From the NCBI GenBank assembly GCA_964057225.1, contig OZ059900.1:8814501-8878500 (forward strand): 64,000 nt of DNA. Reading direction: 5' to 3'. Below, one piece after another: positions 12,170-25,200 of the stretch (position 1 is the first letter of the stretch; each line of letters begins with the position of its first letter). The DNA comes from Auanema rhodensis. Taxonomy: Eukaryota; Nematoda; Chromadorea; Rhabditida; Rhabditidae. The notes under the pieces are model-generated. The model was not told the DNA's origin, made no database searches, and was given only the letters and a program-made list of their open reading frames with translations. The position numbers and the translations under genes were made by a program.

Positions 12170-13780
12170 TGATCAAAACATACAGTTTTCACATGTTTTG
12201 TACCCAAAATCGTTGAATATATGGCGTTTTGAGCTTAAAAAGGCCCATATTTCAATCAGTTTTGATATTCGTGCAACATACACCTATATGAACATTCTAT
12301 GACAGTATTTCATACATTTAGTCGTTTTAGAAGAAAAAAATATGCTTAAGATCAAAAGTTTGACTGATTTAGCCAAAATGTCCTTCAAACCCAAAAAACC
12401 AATAATTCTTGATATTTTCGGTCCTTTTTGACCAAAGTGGTTAAAATTGAACATATATATGTGAAAATAGTCAAAGTTAATGAATCCTGAATTCCAAATC
12501 CATATCTCAAAGGGTCTGATCAAAACATACAGTTTTCACATGTTTTGTAACCAAAATCGTTGAATATATGGCGTTTTGAGCATAAAAAGGCCCATATTTC
12601 AATCAGTTTTGATATTCGTGCAAAATACACTTATATCAACATTCTATGACAGTATTCCATACATTTAGTCGTTTTAGAAGAAAAAAATATGCTTAAGATC
12701 AAAAGTTTGACTGATTTAGCCAAAATGCCCTTCAAACCCCAAAAAACCAATAATTCTTGATATTTTCGGTCCTTTTTGACCAAAGTGGTTAAAATTGGAC
12801 ATATATATGTAAAAATAGTCAAAGTTTATGAATCCTGAATTTCAAATCCATATCTCAAAGGGTCTGATCAAAACATACAGTTTTCACATGTTTTGTACCC
12901 AAAATCGTTGAATATATGGCGTTTTGAGCATAAAAAGGCCCATATTTCAATCAGTTTTGATAATCGTGCAAAATACACCTATATGAACATTCTATGACAG
13001 TATTACATACATTTAGTCGTTTTAGAAGAAAAAAATATGCTTAAGATCAAAAGTTTGACTGATTTTGCCAAAATGCCCTTCAAACCCCAAAAAACCAATA
13101 ATTCTTGATATTTTCGGTCCTTTTTGACCAAAGTGGTTAAAATTGAACATATATATGTAAAAATAGTCAAAGTTTATGAATCCTGAATTTCAAATCCATA
13201 TCTCAAAGGGTCTGATCAAAACATACAGTTTTCACATGTTTTGTACCCAAAATCGTTGAATATATGGCGTTTTGAGCATAAAAAGGCCCATATTTCAATC
13301 AGTTTTGATATTCGTGCAAAATACACCTATATGAACATTCTATGACAGTATTTCATACATTTAGTCGTTTTAGAAGAAAAAAATATGCTTAAGATCAAAA
13401 GTTTGACTGATTTTGCCAAAATGCCCTTCAAACCCCAAAAAACCAATAATTCTTGATATTTTCGGTCCTTTTTGACCAAAGTGGTTAAAATTGGACATAT
13501 ATATGTAAAAATAGTCAAAGTTTATGAATCCTGAATTTCAAATCCACATCTCAAAGGGTCTGATCAAAACATACAGTTTTCACATGTTTTGTACCCAAAA
13601 TCGTTGAATATATGGCGTTTTGAGCATAAAAAGGCCCATATTTCAATCAGTTTTGATATTCGTGCAAAATACACCTATATGAACATTCTATGACAGTATT
13701 TCATACATTTAGTCGTTTTAGAAGAAAAAAATATGCTTAAGATCAAAAGTTTGACTGATTTTGCCAAAATGCCCTTCAAA
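12170..13780 (+). repeat. 13-monomer HOR, truncated copy 2
   Basis: Four monomers plus part of a fifth repeat the start of the 13-mer, including the GTAACC marker near 12.55 kb and CCACATCTC near 13.54 kb. The copy breaks off inside the monomer starting at 13,561, where the third copy begins. The end is approximate because the junction lies in sequence shared by both parents. Confidence 0.85.
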
Positions 13781-16700
13781 CCCAAAAAACCAATAATTCT
13801 TGATATTTTCGGTCCTTTTTGACCAAAGTGGTTAAAATTGAACATATATATGTGAAAATAGTCAAAGTTAATGAATCCTGAATTCCAAATCCATATCTCA
13901 AAGGGTCTGATCAAAACATACAGTTTTCACATGTTTTGTAACCAAAATCGTTGAATATATGGCGTTTTGAGCATAAAAAGGCCCATATTTCAATCAGTTT
14001 TGATATTCGTGCAAAATACACTTATATCAACATTCTATGACAGTATTCCATACATTTAGTCGTTTTAGAAGAAAAAAATATGCTTAAGATCAAAAGTTTG
14101 ACTGATTTAGCCAAAATGCCCTTCAAACCCCAAAAAACCAATAATTCTTGATATTTTCGGTCCTTTTTGACCAAAGTGGTTAAAATTGGACATATATATG
14201 TAAAAATAGTCAAAGTTTATGAATCCTGAATTTCAAATCCATATCTCAAAGGGTCTGATCAAAACATACAGTTTTCACATGTTTTGTACCCAAAATCGTT
14301 GAATATATGGCGTTTTGAGCATAAAAAGGCCCATATTTCAATCAGTTTTGATAATCGTGCAAAATACACCTATATGAACATTCTATGACAGTATTACATA
14401 CATTTAGTCGTTTTAGAAGAAAAAAATATGCTTAAGATCAAAAGTTTGACTGATTTTGCCAAAATGCCCTTCAAACCCCAAAAAACCAATAATTCTTGAT
14501 ATTTTCGGTCCTTTTTGACCAAAGTGGTTAAAATTGAACATATATATGTAAAAATAGTCAAAGTTTATGAATCCTGAATTTCAAATCCATATCTCAAAGG
14601 GTCTGATCAAAACATACAGTTTTCACATGTTTTGTACCCAAAATCGTTGAATATATGGCGTTTTGAGCATAAAAAGGCCCATATTTCAATCAGTTTTGAT
14701 ATTCGTGCAAAATACACCTATATGAACATTCTATGACAGTATTTCATACATTTAGTCGTTTTAGAAGAAAAAAATATGCTTAAGATCAAAAGTTTGACTG
14801 ATTTTGCCAAAATGCCCTTCAAACCCCAAAAAACCAATAATTCTTGATATTTTCGGTCCTTTTTGACCAAAGTGGTTAAAATTGGACATATATATGTAAA
14901 AATAGTCAAAGTTTATGAATCCTGAATTTCAAATCCACATCTCAAAGGGTCTGATCAAAACATACAGTTTTCACATGTTTTGTACCCAAAATCGTTGAAT
15001 ATATGGCGTTTTGAGCATAAAAAGGCCCATATTTCAATCAGTTTTGATATTCGTGCAAAATACACCTATATGAACATTCTATGACAGTATTTCATACATT
15101 TAGTCGTTTTAGAAGAAAAAAATATGCTTAAGATCAAAAGTTTGACTGATTTTGCCAAAATGCCCTTCAAACCCCAAAAAACCAATAATTCTTGATATTT
15201 TCGGTCCTTTTTGACCAAAGTGGTTAAAATTGGACATATATATGTAGAAATAGTCGAAGTTTATGAATCCTGAATTTCAAATCCATATCTCAAAGGGTCT
15301 GATCAAAACATACAGTTTTCACATGTTTTGTACCCAAAATCGTTGAATATATGGCGTTTTGAGCATAAAAAGGCCCATATTTCAATCAGTTTTGATAATC
15401 GTGCAAAATACACCTATATGAACATTCTATGACAGTATTACATACATTTAGTCGTTTTAGAAGAAAAAAATATGCTTAAGATCAAAAGTTTGACTGATTT
15501 TGCCAAAATGCCCTTCAAACCCCAAAAAACCAATAATTCTTGATATTTTCGGTCCTTTTTGACCAAAGTGGTTAAAATTGAACATATATATGTAAAAATA
15601 GTCAAAGTTTATGAATCCTGAATTTCAAATCCATATCTCAAAGGGTCTGATCAAAACATACAGTTTTCACATGTTTTGTACCCAAAATCGTTGAATATAT
15701 GGCGTTTTGAGCATAAAAAGGCCCATATTTCAATCAGTTTTGATATTCGTGCAAAATACACCTATATGAACATTCTATGACAGTATTTCATACATTTAGT
15801 CGTTTTAGAAGAAAAAAATATGCTTAAGATCAAAAGTTTGACTGATTTTGCCAAAATGCCCTTCAAACCCCAAAAAACCAATAATTCTTGATATTTTCGG
15901 TCCTTTTTGACCAAAGTGGTTAAAATTGGACATATATATGTAAAAATAGTCAAAGTTTATGAATCCTGAATTTCAAATCCACATCTCAAAGGGTCTGATC
16001 AAAACATACAGTTTTCACATGTTTTGTACCCAAAATCGTTGAATATATGGCGTTTTGAGCATAAAAAGGCCCATATTTCAATCAGTTTTGATATTCGTGC
16101 AAAATACACCTATATGAACATTCTATGACAGTATTTCATACATTTAGTCGTTTTAGAAGAAAAAAATATGCTTAAGATCAAAAGTTTGACTGATTTTGCC
16201 AAAATGCCCTTCAAACCCCAAAAAACCAATAATTCTTGATATTTTCGGTCCTTTTTGACCAAAGTGGTTAAAATTGAACATATCTATGTAAAAATAGTCA
16301 AAGTTTATGAAACCTGAATTTCAAATCCATATCTCAAAGGGTCTGATCAAAACATACAGTTTTCACATGTTTTGTACCCAAAATCGTTGAATATATGGCG
16401 TTTTGAGCATAAAAAGGCCCATATTTCAATCAGTTTCGATATTCGTGCAAAATACACCTATATCAACATTCTATGACAGTATTCCATACATTTAGTCGTT
16501 TTAGAAGAAAAAAATATGCTTAAGATCAAAAGTTTGACTGATTTTGCCAAAATGCCCTTCAATCCCCAAAAAACCAATAATTCTTGATATTTTCGGTCCT
16601 TTTTGACCAAAGTGGTTAAAATTGAACATATATATGTAAAAGTAGTCAAAGTTTATGAATCCTGAATTTCAAATCCATATCTCAAAGGGTCTGATCAAAA

Positions 16701-18083
16701 CATACAGTTTTCACATGTTTTGTACCCAAAATCGTTGAATATATGGCGTTTTGAGCATAAAAAGGCCCATATTTCAATCAGTTTTGATATTCGTGCAAAA
16801 TACACCTATATGAACATTCTTTGACAGTATTTCATACATTTAGTCGTTTTAGAAGAAAAAAATATGCTTAAGATCAAAAGGTTGACTGATTTTGCCAAAA
16901 TGCCCTTCAAACCCCAAAAAACCAATAATTCTTGATATTTTCGGTCCTTTTTGACCAAAGTGGTTAAAATTGGACATATATATGTAGAAATAGTCGAAGT
17001 TTATGAATCCTGAATTTCAAATCCATATCTCAAAGGGTCTGATCAAAACATACAGTTTTCACATGTTTTGTACCCAAAATCGTTGAATATATGGCGTTTT
17101 GAGCATAAAAAGGCCCATATTTCAATCAGTTTTGATATTCGTGCAAAATACACCTATATCAACATTCTATGACAGTATTCCATACATTTAGTCGTTTTAG
17201 AAGAGAAAAGTATGCTTAAGATCAAAAGTTTGACTGATTTTGCCAAAATGCCCTACAATCCCCAAAAAACCAATAATTCTTGATATTTTCGGTCCTTTTT
17301 GACCAAAGTGGTTAAAATTGAACATATATATGTAAAAATAGTCAAAGTTTATGAATCCTGAATTTCAAATCCATATCTCAAAGGGTCTGATCAAAACATA
17401 CAGTTTTCACATGTTTTGTACCCAAAATCGTTGAATATATGGCGTTTTGAGCATAAAAAGGCCCATATTTCAATCAGTTTTGATATTCGTGCAAAATACA
17501 CCTATATGAACATTCTTTGACAGTATTTCATACATTTAGTCGTTTTAGAAGAAAAAAATATGCTTAAGATCAAAAGTTTGACTGATTTTGCCAAAATGCC
17601 CTTCAAACCCCAAAAAACCAATAATTCTTGATATTTTCGGTCCTTTTTGACCAAAGTGGTTAAAATTGGACATATATATGTAAAAATAGTCAAAGTTTAT
17701 GAATCCTGAATTTCAAATCCATATCTCAAAGGGTCTGATCAAAACATACAGTTTTCACATGTTTTGTACCCAAAATCGTTGAATATATGGCGTTTTGAGC
17801 ATAAAAAGACCCATATTTCAATCAGTTTTGATATTCGTGCAAAATACACCTATATGAACATTCTATGACAGTATTTCATACATTTAGTCGTTTTAGAAGA
17901 AAAAAATATGCTTAAGATCAAAAGTTTGACTGATTTAGCCAAAATGTCCTTCAAACCCCAAAAAACCAATAATTCTTGATATTTTCGGTCCTTTTTGACC
18001 AAAGTGGTTAAAATTAAACATATATATGTGAAAATAGTCAAAGTTTATGAATCCTGAATTTCAAATCCATATCTCAAAGGGTC
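13780..18083 (+). repeat. 13-monomer HOR, copy 3
   Basis: This is offset by 5,914 bp from copy 1. It repeats GTAACC near 13.93 kb, CCACATCTC near 14.94 and 15.98 kb, ACATATCTATGT near 16.28 kb and GTAAAAGTAG near 16.64 kb. A private change (AAAAGGTTG for AAAAGTTTG near 16.88 kb) distinguishes it from copy 1. Its last two monomers also begin the next HOR series. Confidence 0.88.
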
Positions 18084-21000
18084 TGATCAAAACATACAGT
18101 TTTCACATGTTTTGTACCCAAAATCGTTGAATATATGGCGTTTTGAGCATAAAAAGGCCCATATTTCAATCAGTTTTGATAATCGTGCAAAATACACCTA
18201 TATGAACATTCTATGACAGTATTACATACATTTAGTCGTTTTAGAAGAAAAAAATATGCTTAAGATCAAAAGTTTGACTGATTTTGCCAAAATGCCCTTC
18301 AATCCCCAAAAAACCAATAATTCTTGATATTTTCGGTCCTTTTTGACCAAAGTGGTTAAAATTGAACATATATATGTAAAAATAGTCAAAGTTTATGAAT
18401 CCTGAATTTCAAATCCATATCTCAAAGGGTCTGATCAAAACATACAGTTTTCACATGTTTTGTACCCAAAATCGTTGAATATATGGCGTTTTGAGCATAA
18501 AAAGGCCCATATTTCAATCAGTTTTGATATTCGTGCAAAATACACCTATATGAACATTCTTTGACAGTATTTCATACATTTAGTCGTTTTAGAAGAAAAA
18601 AATATGCTTAAGATCAAAAGTTTGACTGATTTTGCCAAAATGCCCTTCAAACCCCAAAAAACCAATAATTCTTGATATTTTCGGTCCTTTTTGACCAAAG
18701 TGGTTAAAATTGGACATATATATGTAAAAATAGTCAAAGTTTATGAATCCTGAATTTCAAATCCATATCTCAAAGGGTCTGATCAAAACATACAGTTTTC
18801 ACATGTTTTGTACCCAAAATCGTTGAATATATGGCGTTTTGAGCTTAAAAAGGCCCATATTTCAATCAGTTTTGATATTCGTGCAACATACACCTATATC
18901 AACATTCTATGACAGTATTCCATACATTTAGTCGTTTTAGAAGAAAAAAATATGCTTAAGATCAAAAGTTTGACTGATTTTGCCAAAATGCCCTTCAATC
19001 CCCAAAAAACCAATAATTCTTGATATTTTCGGTCCTTTTTGACCAAAGTGGTTAAAATTGGACATATATATGTAAAAATAGTCAAAGTTTATGAATCCTG
19101 AATTTCAAATCCATATCTCAAAGGGTCTGATCAAAACATACAGTTTTCACATGTTTTGTACCCAAAATCGTTGAATATATGGCGTTTTGAGCATAAAAAG
19201 GCCCATATTTCAATCAGTTTTGATATTCGTGCAAAATACACCTATATGAACATTCTTTGACAGTATTCCATACATTTAGTCGTTTTAGAAGAAAAAAATA
19301 TGCTTAAGATCAAAAGTTTGACTGATTTTGCCAAAATGCCCTACAATCCCCAAAAAACCAATAATTCTTGATATTTTCGGTCCTTTTTGACCAAAGTGGT
19401 TAAAATTGAACATATATATGTAAAAATAGTCAAAGTTTATGAATCCTGAATTTCAAATCCATATCTCAAAGGGTCTGATCAAAACATACAGTTTTCACAT
19501 GTTTTGTACCCAAAATCGTTGAATATATGGCGTTTTGAGCATAAAAAGACCCATATTTCAATCAGTTTTGATATTCGTGCAAAATACACTTATATCAACA
19601 TTCTATGACAGTATTCCATACATTTAGTCGTTTTAGAAGAAAAAAATATGCTTAAGATCAAAAGTTTGACTGATTTAGCCAAAATGTCCTTCAAACCCCA
19701 AAAAACCAATAATTCTTGATATTTTCGGTCCTTTTTGACCAAAGTGGTTAAAATTAAACATATATATGTGAAAATAGTCAAAGTTTATGAATCCTGAATT
19801 TCAAATCCATATCTCAAAGGGTCTGATCAAAACATACAGTTTTCACATGTTTTGTACCCAAAATCGTTGAATATATGGCGTTTTGAGCATAAAAAGGCCC
19901 ATATTTCAATCAGTTTTGATAATCGTGCAAAATACACCTATATGAACATTCTATGACAGTATTACATACATTTAGTCGTTTTAGAAGAAAAAAATATGCT
20001 TAAGATCAAAAGTTTGACTGATTTTGCCAAAATGCCCTTCAATCCCCAAAAAACCAATAATTCTTGATATTTTCGGTCCTTTTTGACCAAAGTGGTTAAA
20101 ATTGAACATATATATGTAAAAATAGTCAAAGTTTATGAATCCTGAATTTCAAATCCATATCTCAAAGGGTCTGATCAAAACATACAGTTTTCACATGTTT
20201 TGTACCCAAAATCGTTGAATATATGGCGTTTTGAGCATAAAAAGGCCCATATTTCAATCAGTTTTGATATTCGTGCAAAATACACCTATATGAACATTCT
20301 TTGACAGTATTTCATACATTTAGTCGTTTTAGAAGAAAAAAATATGCTTAAGATCAAAAGTTTGACTGATTTTGCCAAAATGCCCTTCAAACCCCAAAAA
20401 ACCAATAATTCTTGATATTTTCGGTCCTTTTTGACCAAAGTGGTTAAAATTGGACATATATATGTAAAAATAGTCAAAGTTTATGAATCCTGAATTTCAA
20501 ATCCATATCTCAAAGGGTCTGATCAAAACATACAGTTTTCACATGTTTTGTACCCAAAATCGTTGAATATATGGCGTTTTGAGCTTAAAAAGGCCCATAT
20601 TTCAATCAGTTTTGATATTCGTGCAACATACACCTATATCAACATTCTATGACAGTATTCCATACATTTAGTCGTTTTAGAAGAAAAAAATATGCTTAAG
20701 ATCAAAAGTTTGACTGATTTTGCCAAAATGCCCTTCAATCCCCAAAAAACCAATAATTCTTGATATTTTCGGTCCTTTTTGACCAAAGTGGTTAAAATTG
20801 AACATATATATGTAAAAATAGTCAAAGTTTATGAATCCTGAATTTCAAATCCATATCTCAAAGGGTCTGATCAAAACATACAGTTTTCACATGTTTTGTA
20901 CCCAAAATCGTTGAATATATGGCGTTTTGAGCATAAAAAGGCCCATATTTCAATCAGTTTTGATATTCGTGCAAAATACACCTATATGAACATTCTTTGA

Positions 21001-22259
21001 CAGTATTCCATACATTTAGTCGTTTTAGAAGAAAAAAATATGCTTAAGATCAAAAGTTTGACTGATTTTGCCAAAATGCCCTTCAATCCCCAAAAAACCA
21101 ATAATTCTTGATATTTTCGGTTCTTTTTGACCAAAGTGGTTAAAATTGAACATATATATGTAAAAATAGTCAAAGTTTATGAATCCTGAATTTCAAATCC
21201 ATATCTCAAAGGGTCTGATCAAAACATACAGTTTTCACATGTTTTGTACCCAAAATCGTTGAATATATGGCGTTTTGAGCATAAAAAGGCCCATATTTCA
21301 ATCAGTTTTGATATTCGTGCAAAATACACCTATATGAACATTCTTTGACAGTATTTCATACATTTAGTCGTTTTAGAAGAAAAAAATATGCTTAAGATCA
21401 AAAGTTTGACTGATTTTGCCAAAATGCCCTTCAAACCCCAAAAAACCAATAATTCTTGATATTTTCGGTCCTTTTTGACCAAAGTGGTTGAAATTGGACA
21501 TATATATGTAGAAATAGTCGAAGTTTATGAATCCTGAATTTCAAATCCATATCTCAAAGGGTCTGATCAAAACATACAGTTTTCACATGTTTTGTACCCA
21601 AAATCGTTGAATATATGGCGTTTTGAGCATAAAAAGGCCCATATTTCAATCAGTTTTGATATTCGTGCAAAATACACCTATATCAACATTCTATGACAGT
21701 ATTCCATACATTTAGTCGTTTTAGAAGAGAAAAGTATGCTTAAGATCAAAAGTTTGACTGATTTTGCCAAAATGCCCTTCAAACCCCAAAAAACCAATAA
21801 TTCTTGATATTTTCGGTCCTTTTTGACCAAAGTGGTTAAAATTGGACATATATATGTAGAAATAGTCGAAGTTTATGAATCCTGAATTTCAAATCCATAT
21901 CTCAAAGGGTCTGATCAAAACATACAGTTTTCACATGTTTTGTACCCAAAATCGTTGAATATATGGCGTTTTGAGCATAAAAAGGCCCATATTTCAATCA
22001 GTTTTGATATTCGTGCAAAATACACCTATATCAACATTCTATGACAGTATTCCATACATTTAGTCGTTTTAGAAGAGAAAAGTATGCTTAAGATCAAAAG
22101 TTTGACTGATTTTGCCAAAATGCCCTACAATCCCCAAAAAACCAATAATTCTTGATATTTTCGGTCCTTTTTGACCAAAGTGGTTAAAATTGAACATATA
22201 TATGTAAAAATAGTCAAAGTTTATGAATCCTGAATTTCAAATCCATATCTCAAAGGGTC
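17388..22259 (+). repeat. 14-monomer HOR, copy 1 (4,872 bp)
   Basis: Starting at a Q-type monomer, this series reappears in the same order 4,872 bp (exactly 14 x 348) downstream. A strong marker is the T in GGTTCTTTTTGACC near 21.12 kb, shared with the copy near 25.99 kb and not noticed elsewhere. Two tandem five-monomer units lie inside it. Confidence 0.92.
17736..21215 (+). repeat. Nested five-monomer HOR, two tandem units of 1,740 bp (in 14-mer copy 1)
   Basis: Units 17,736-19,475 and 19,476-21,215 share this order: a monomer with AAGACCC and GTCCTT; one with GATAATCG; a Q type; one with GAGCTTAAA plus CAACATAC; and one with T at phase 130 and C at phase 141. They differ at several sites, such as phases 115 and 121 of the first monomer and 281 of the fourth. 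The same pair recurs at 22,608-26,087. Confidence 0.88.
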
Positions 22260-25200
22260 TGATCAAAACATACAGTTTTCACATGTTTTGTACCCAAAAT
22301 CGTTGAATATATGGCGTTTTGAGCATAAAAAGGCCCATATTTCAATCAGTTTTGATATTCGTGCAAAATACACCTATATGAACATTCTTTGACAGTATTT
22401 CATACATTTAGTCGTTTTAGAAGAAAAAAATATGCTTAAGATCAAAAGTTTGACTGATTTTGCCAAAATGCCCTTCAAACCCCAAAAAACCAATAATTCT
22501 TGATATTTTCGGTCCTTTTTGACCAAAGTGGTTAAAATTGGACATATATATGTAAAAATAGTCAAAGTTTATGAATCCTGAATTTCAAATCCATATCTCA
22601 AAGGGTCTGATCAAAACATACAGTTTTCACATGTTTTGTACCCAAAATCGTTGAATATATGGCGTTTTGAGCATAAAAAGACCCATATTTCAATCAGTTT
22701 TGATATTCGTGCAAAATACACCTATATGAACATTCTATGACAGTATTTCATACATTTAGTCGTTTTAGAAGAAAAAAATATGCTTAAGATCAAAAGTTTG
22801 ACTGATTTAGCCAAAATGTCCTTCAAACCCCAAAAAACCAATAATTCTTGATATTTTCGGTCCTTTTTGACCAAAGTGGTTAAAATTAAACATATATATG
22901 TGAAAATAGTCAAAGTTTATGAATCCTGAATTTCAAATCCATATCTCAAAGGGTCTGATCAAAACATACAGTTTTCACATGTTTTGTACCCAAAATCGTT
23001 GAATATATGGCGTTTTGAGCATAAAAAGGCCCATATTTCAATCAGTTTTGATAATCGTGCAAAATACACCTATATGAACATTCTATGACAGTATTACATA
23101 CATTTAGTCGTTTTAGAAGAAAAAAATATGCTTAAGATCAAAAGTTTGACTGATTTTGCCAAAATGCCCTTCAATCCCCAAAAAACCAATAATTCTTGAT
23201 ATTTTCGGTCCTTTTTGACCAAAGTGGTTAAAATTGAACATATATATGTAAAAATAGTCAAAGTTTATGAATCCTGAATTTCAAATCCATATCTCAAAGG
23301 GTCTGATCAAAACATACAGTTTTCACATGTTTTGTACCCAAAATCGTTGAATATATGGCGTTTTGAGCATAAAAAGGCCCATATTTCAATCAGTTTTGAT
23401 ATTCGTGCAAAATACACCTATATGAACATTCTTTGACAGTATTTCATACATTTAGTCGTTTTAGAAGAAAAAAATATGCTTAAGATCAAAAGTTTGACTG
23501 ATTTTGCCAAAATGCCCTTCAAACCCCAAAAAACCAATAATTCTTGATATTTTCGGTCCTTTTTGACCAAAGTGGTTAAAATTGGACATATATATGTAAA
23601 AATAGTCAAAGTTTATGAATCCTGAATTTCAAATCCATATCTCAAAGGGTCTGATCAAAACATACAGTTTTCACATGTTTTGTACCCAAAATCGTTGAAT
23701 ATATGGCGTTTTGAGCTTAAAAAGGCCCATATTTCAATCAGTTTTGATATTCGTGCAACATACACCTATATCAACATTCTATGACAGTATTCCATACATT
23801 TAGTCGTTTTAGAAGAAAAAAATATGCTTAAGATCAAAAGTTTGACTGATTTTGCCAAAATGCCCTTCAATCCCCAAAAAACCAATAATTCTTGATATTT
23901 TCGGTCCTTTTTGACCAAAGTGGTTAAAATTGGACATATATATGTAAAAATAGTCAAAGTTTATGAATCCTGAATTTCAAATCCATATCTCAAAGGGTCT
24001 GATCAAAACATACAGTTTTCACATGTTTTGTACCCAAAATCGTTGAATATATGGCGTTTTGAGCATAAAAAGGCCCATATTTCAATCAGTTTTGATATTC
24101 GTGCAAAATACACCTATATGAACATTCTTTGACAGTATTCCATACATTTAGTCGTTTTAGAAGAAAAAAATATGCTTAAGATCAAAAGTTTGACTGATTT
24201 TGCCAAAATGCCCTACAATCCCCAAAAAACCAATAATTCTTGATATTTTCGGTCCTTTTTGACCAAAGTGGTTAAAATTGAACATATATATGTAAAAATA
24301 GTCAAAGTTTATGAATCCTGAATTTCAAATCCATATCTCAAAGGGTCTGATCAAAACATACAGTTTTCACATGTTTTGTACCCAAAATCGTTGAATATAT
24401 GGCGTTTTGAGCATAAAAAGACCCATATTTCAATCAGTTTTGATATTCGTGCAAAATACACTTATATCAACATTCTATGACAGTATTCCATACATTTAGT
24501 CGTTTTAGAAGAAAAAAATATGCTTAAGATCAAAAGTTTGACTGATTTAGCCAAAATGTCCTTCAAACCCCAAAAAACCAATAATTCTTGATATTTTCGG
24601 TCCTTTTTGACCAAAGTGGTTAAAATTAAACATATATATGTGAAAATAGTCAAAGTTTATGAATCCTGAATTTCAAATCCATATCTCAAAGGGTCTGATC
24701 AAAACATACAGTTTTCACATGTTTTGTACCCAAAATCGTTGAATATATGGCGTTTTGAGCATAAAAAGGCCCATATTTCAATCAGTTTTGATAATCGTGC
24801 AAAATACACCTATATGAACATTCTATGACAGTATTACATACATTTAGTCGTTTTAGAAGAAAAAAATATGCTTAAGATCAAAAGTTTGACTGATTTTGCC
24901 AAAATGCCCTTCAATCCCCAAAAAACCAATAATTCTTGATATTTTCGGTCCTTTTTGACCAAAGTGGTTAAAATTGAACATATATATGTAAAAATAGTCA
25001 AAGTTTATGAATCCTGAATTTCAAATCCATATCTCAAAGGGTCTGATCAAAACATACAGTTTTCACATGTTTTGTACCCAAAATCGTTGAATATATGGCG
25101 TTTTGAGCATAAAAAGGCCCATATTTCAATCAGTTTTGATATTCGTGCAAAATACACCTATATGAACATTCTTTGACAGTATTTCATACATTTAGTCGTT

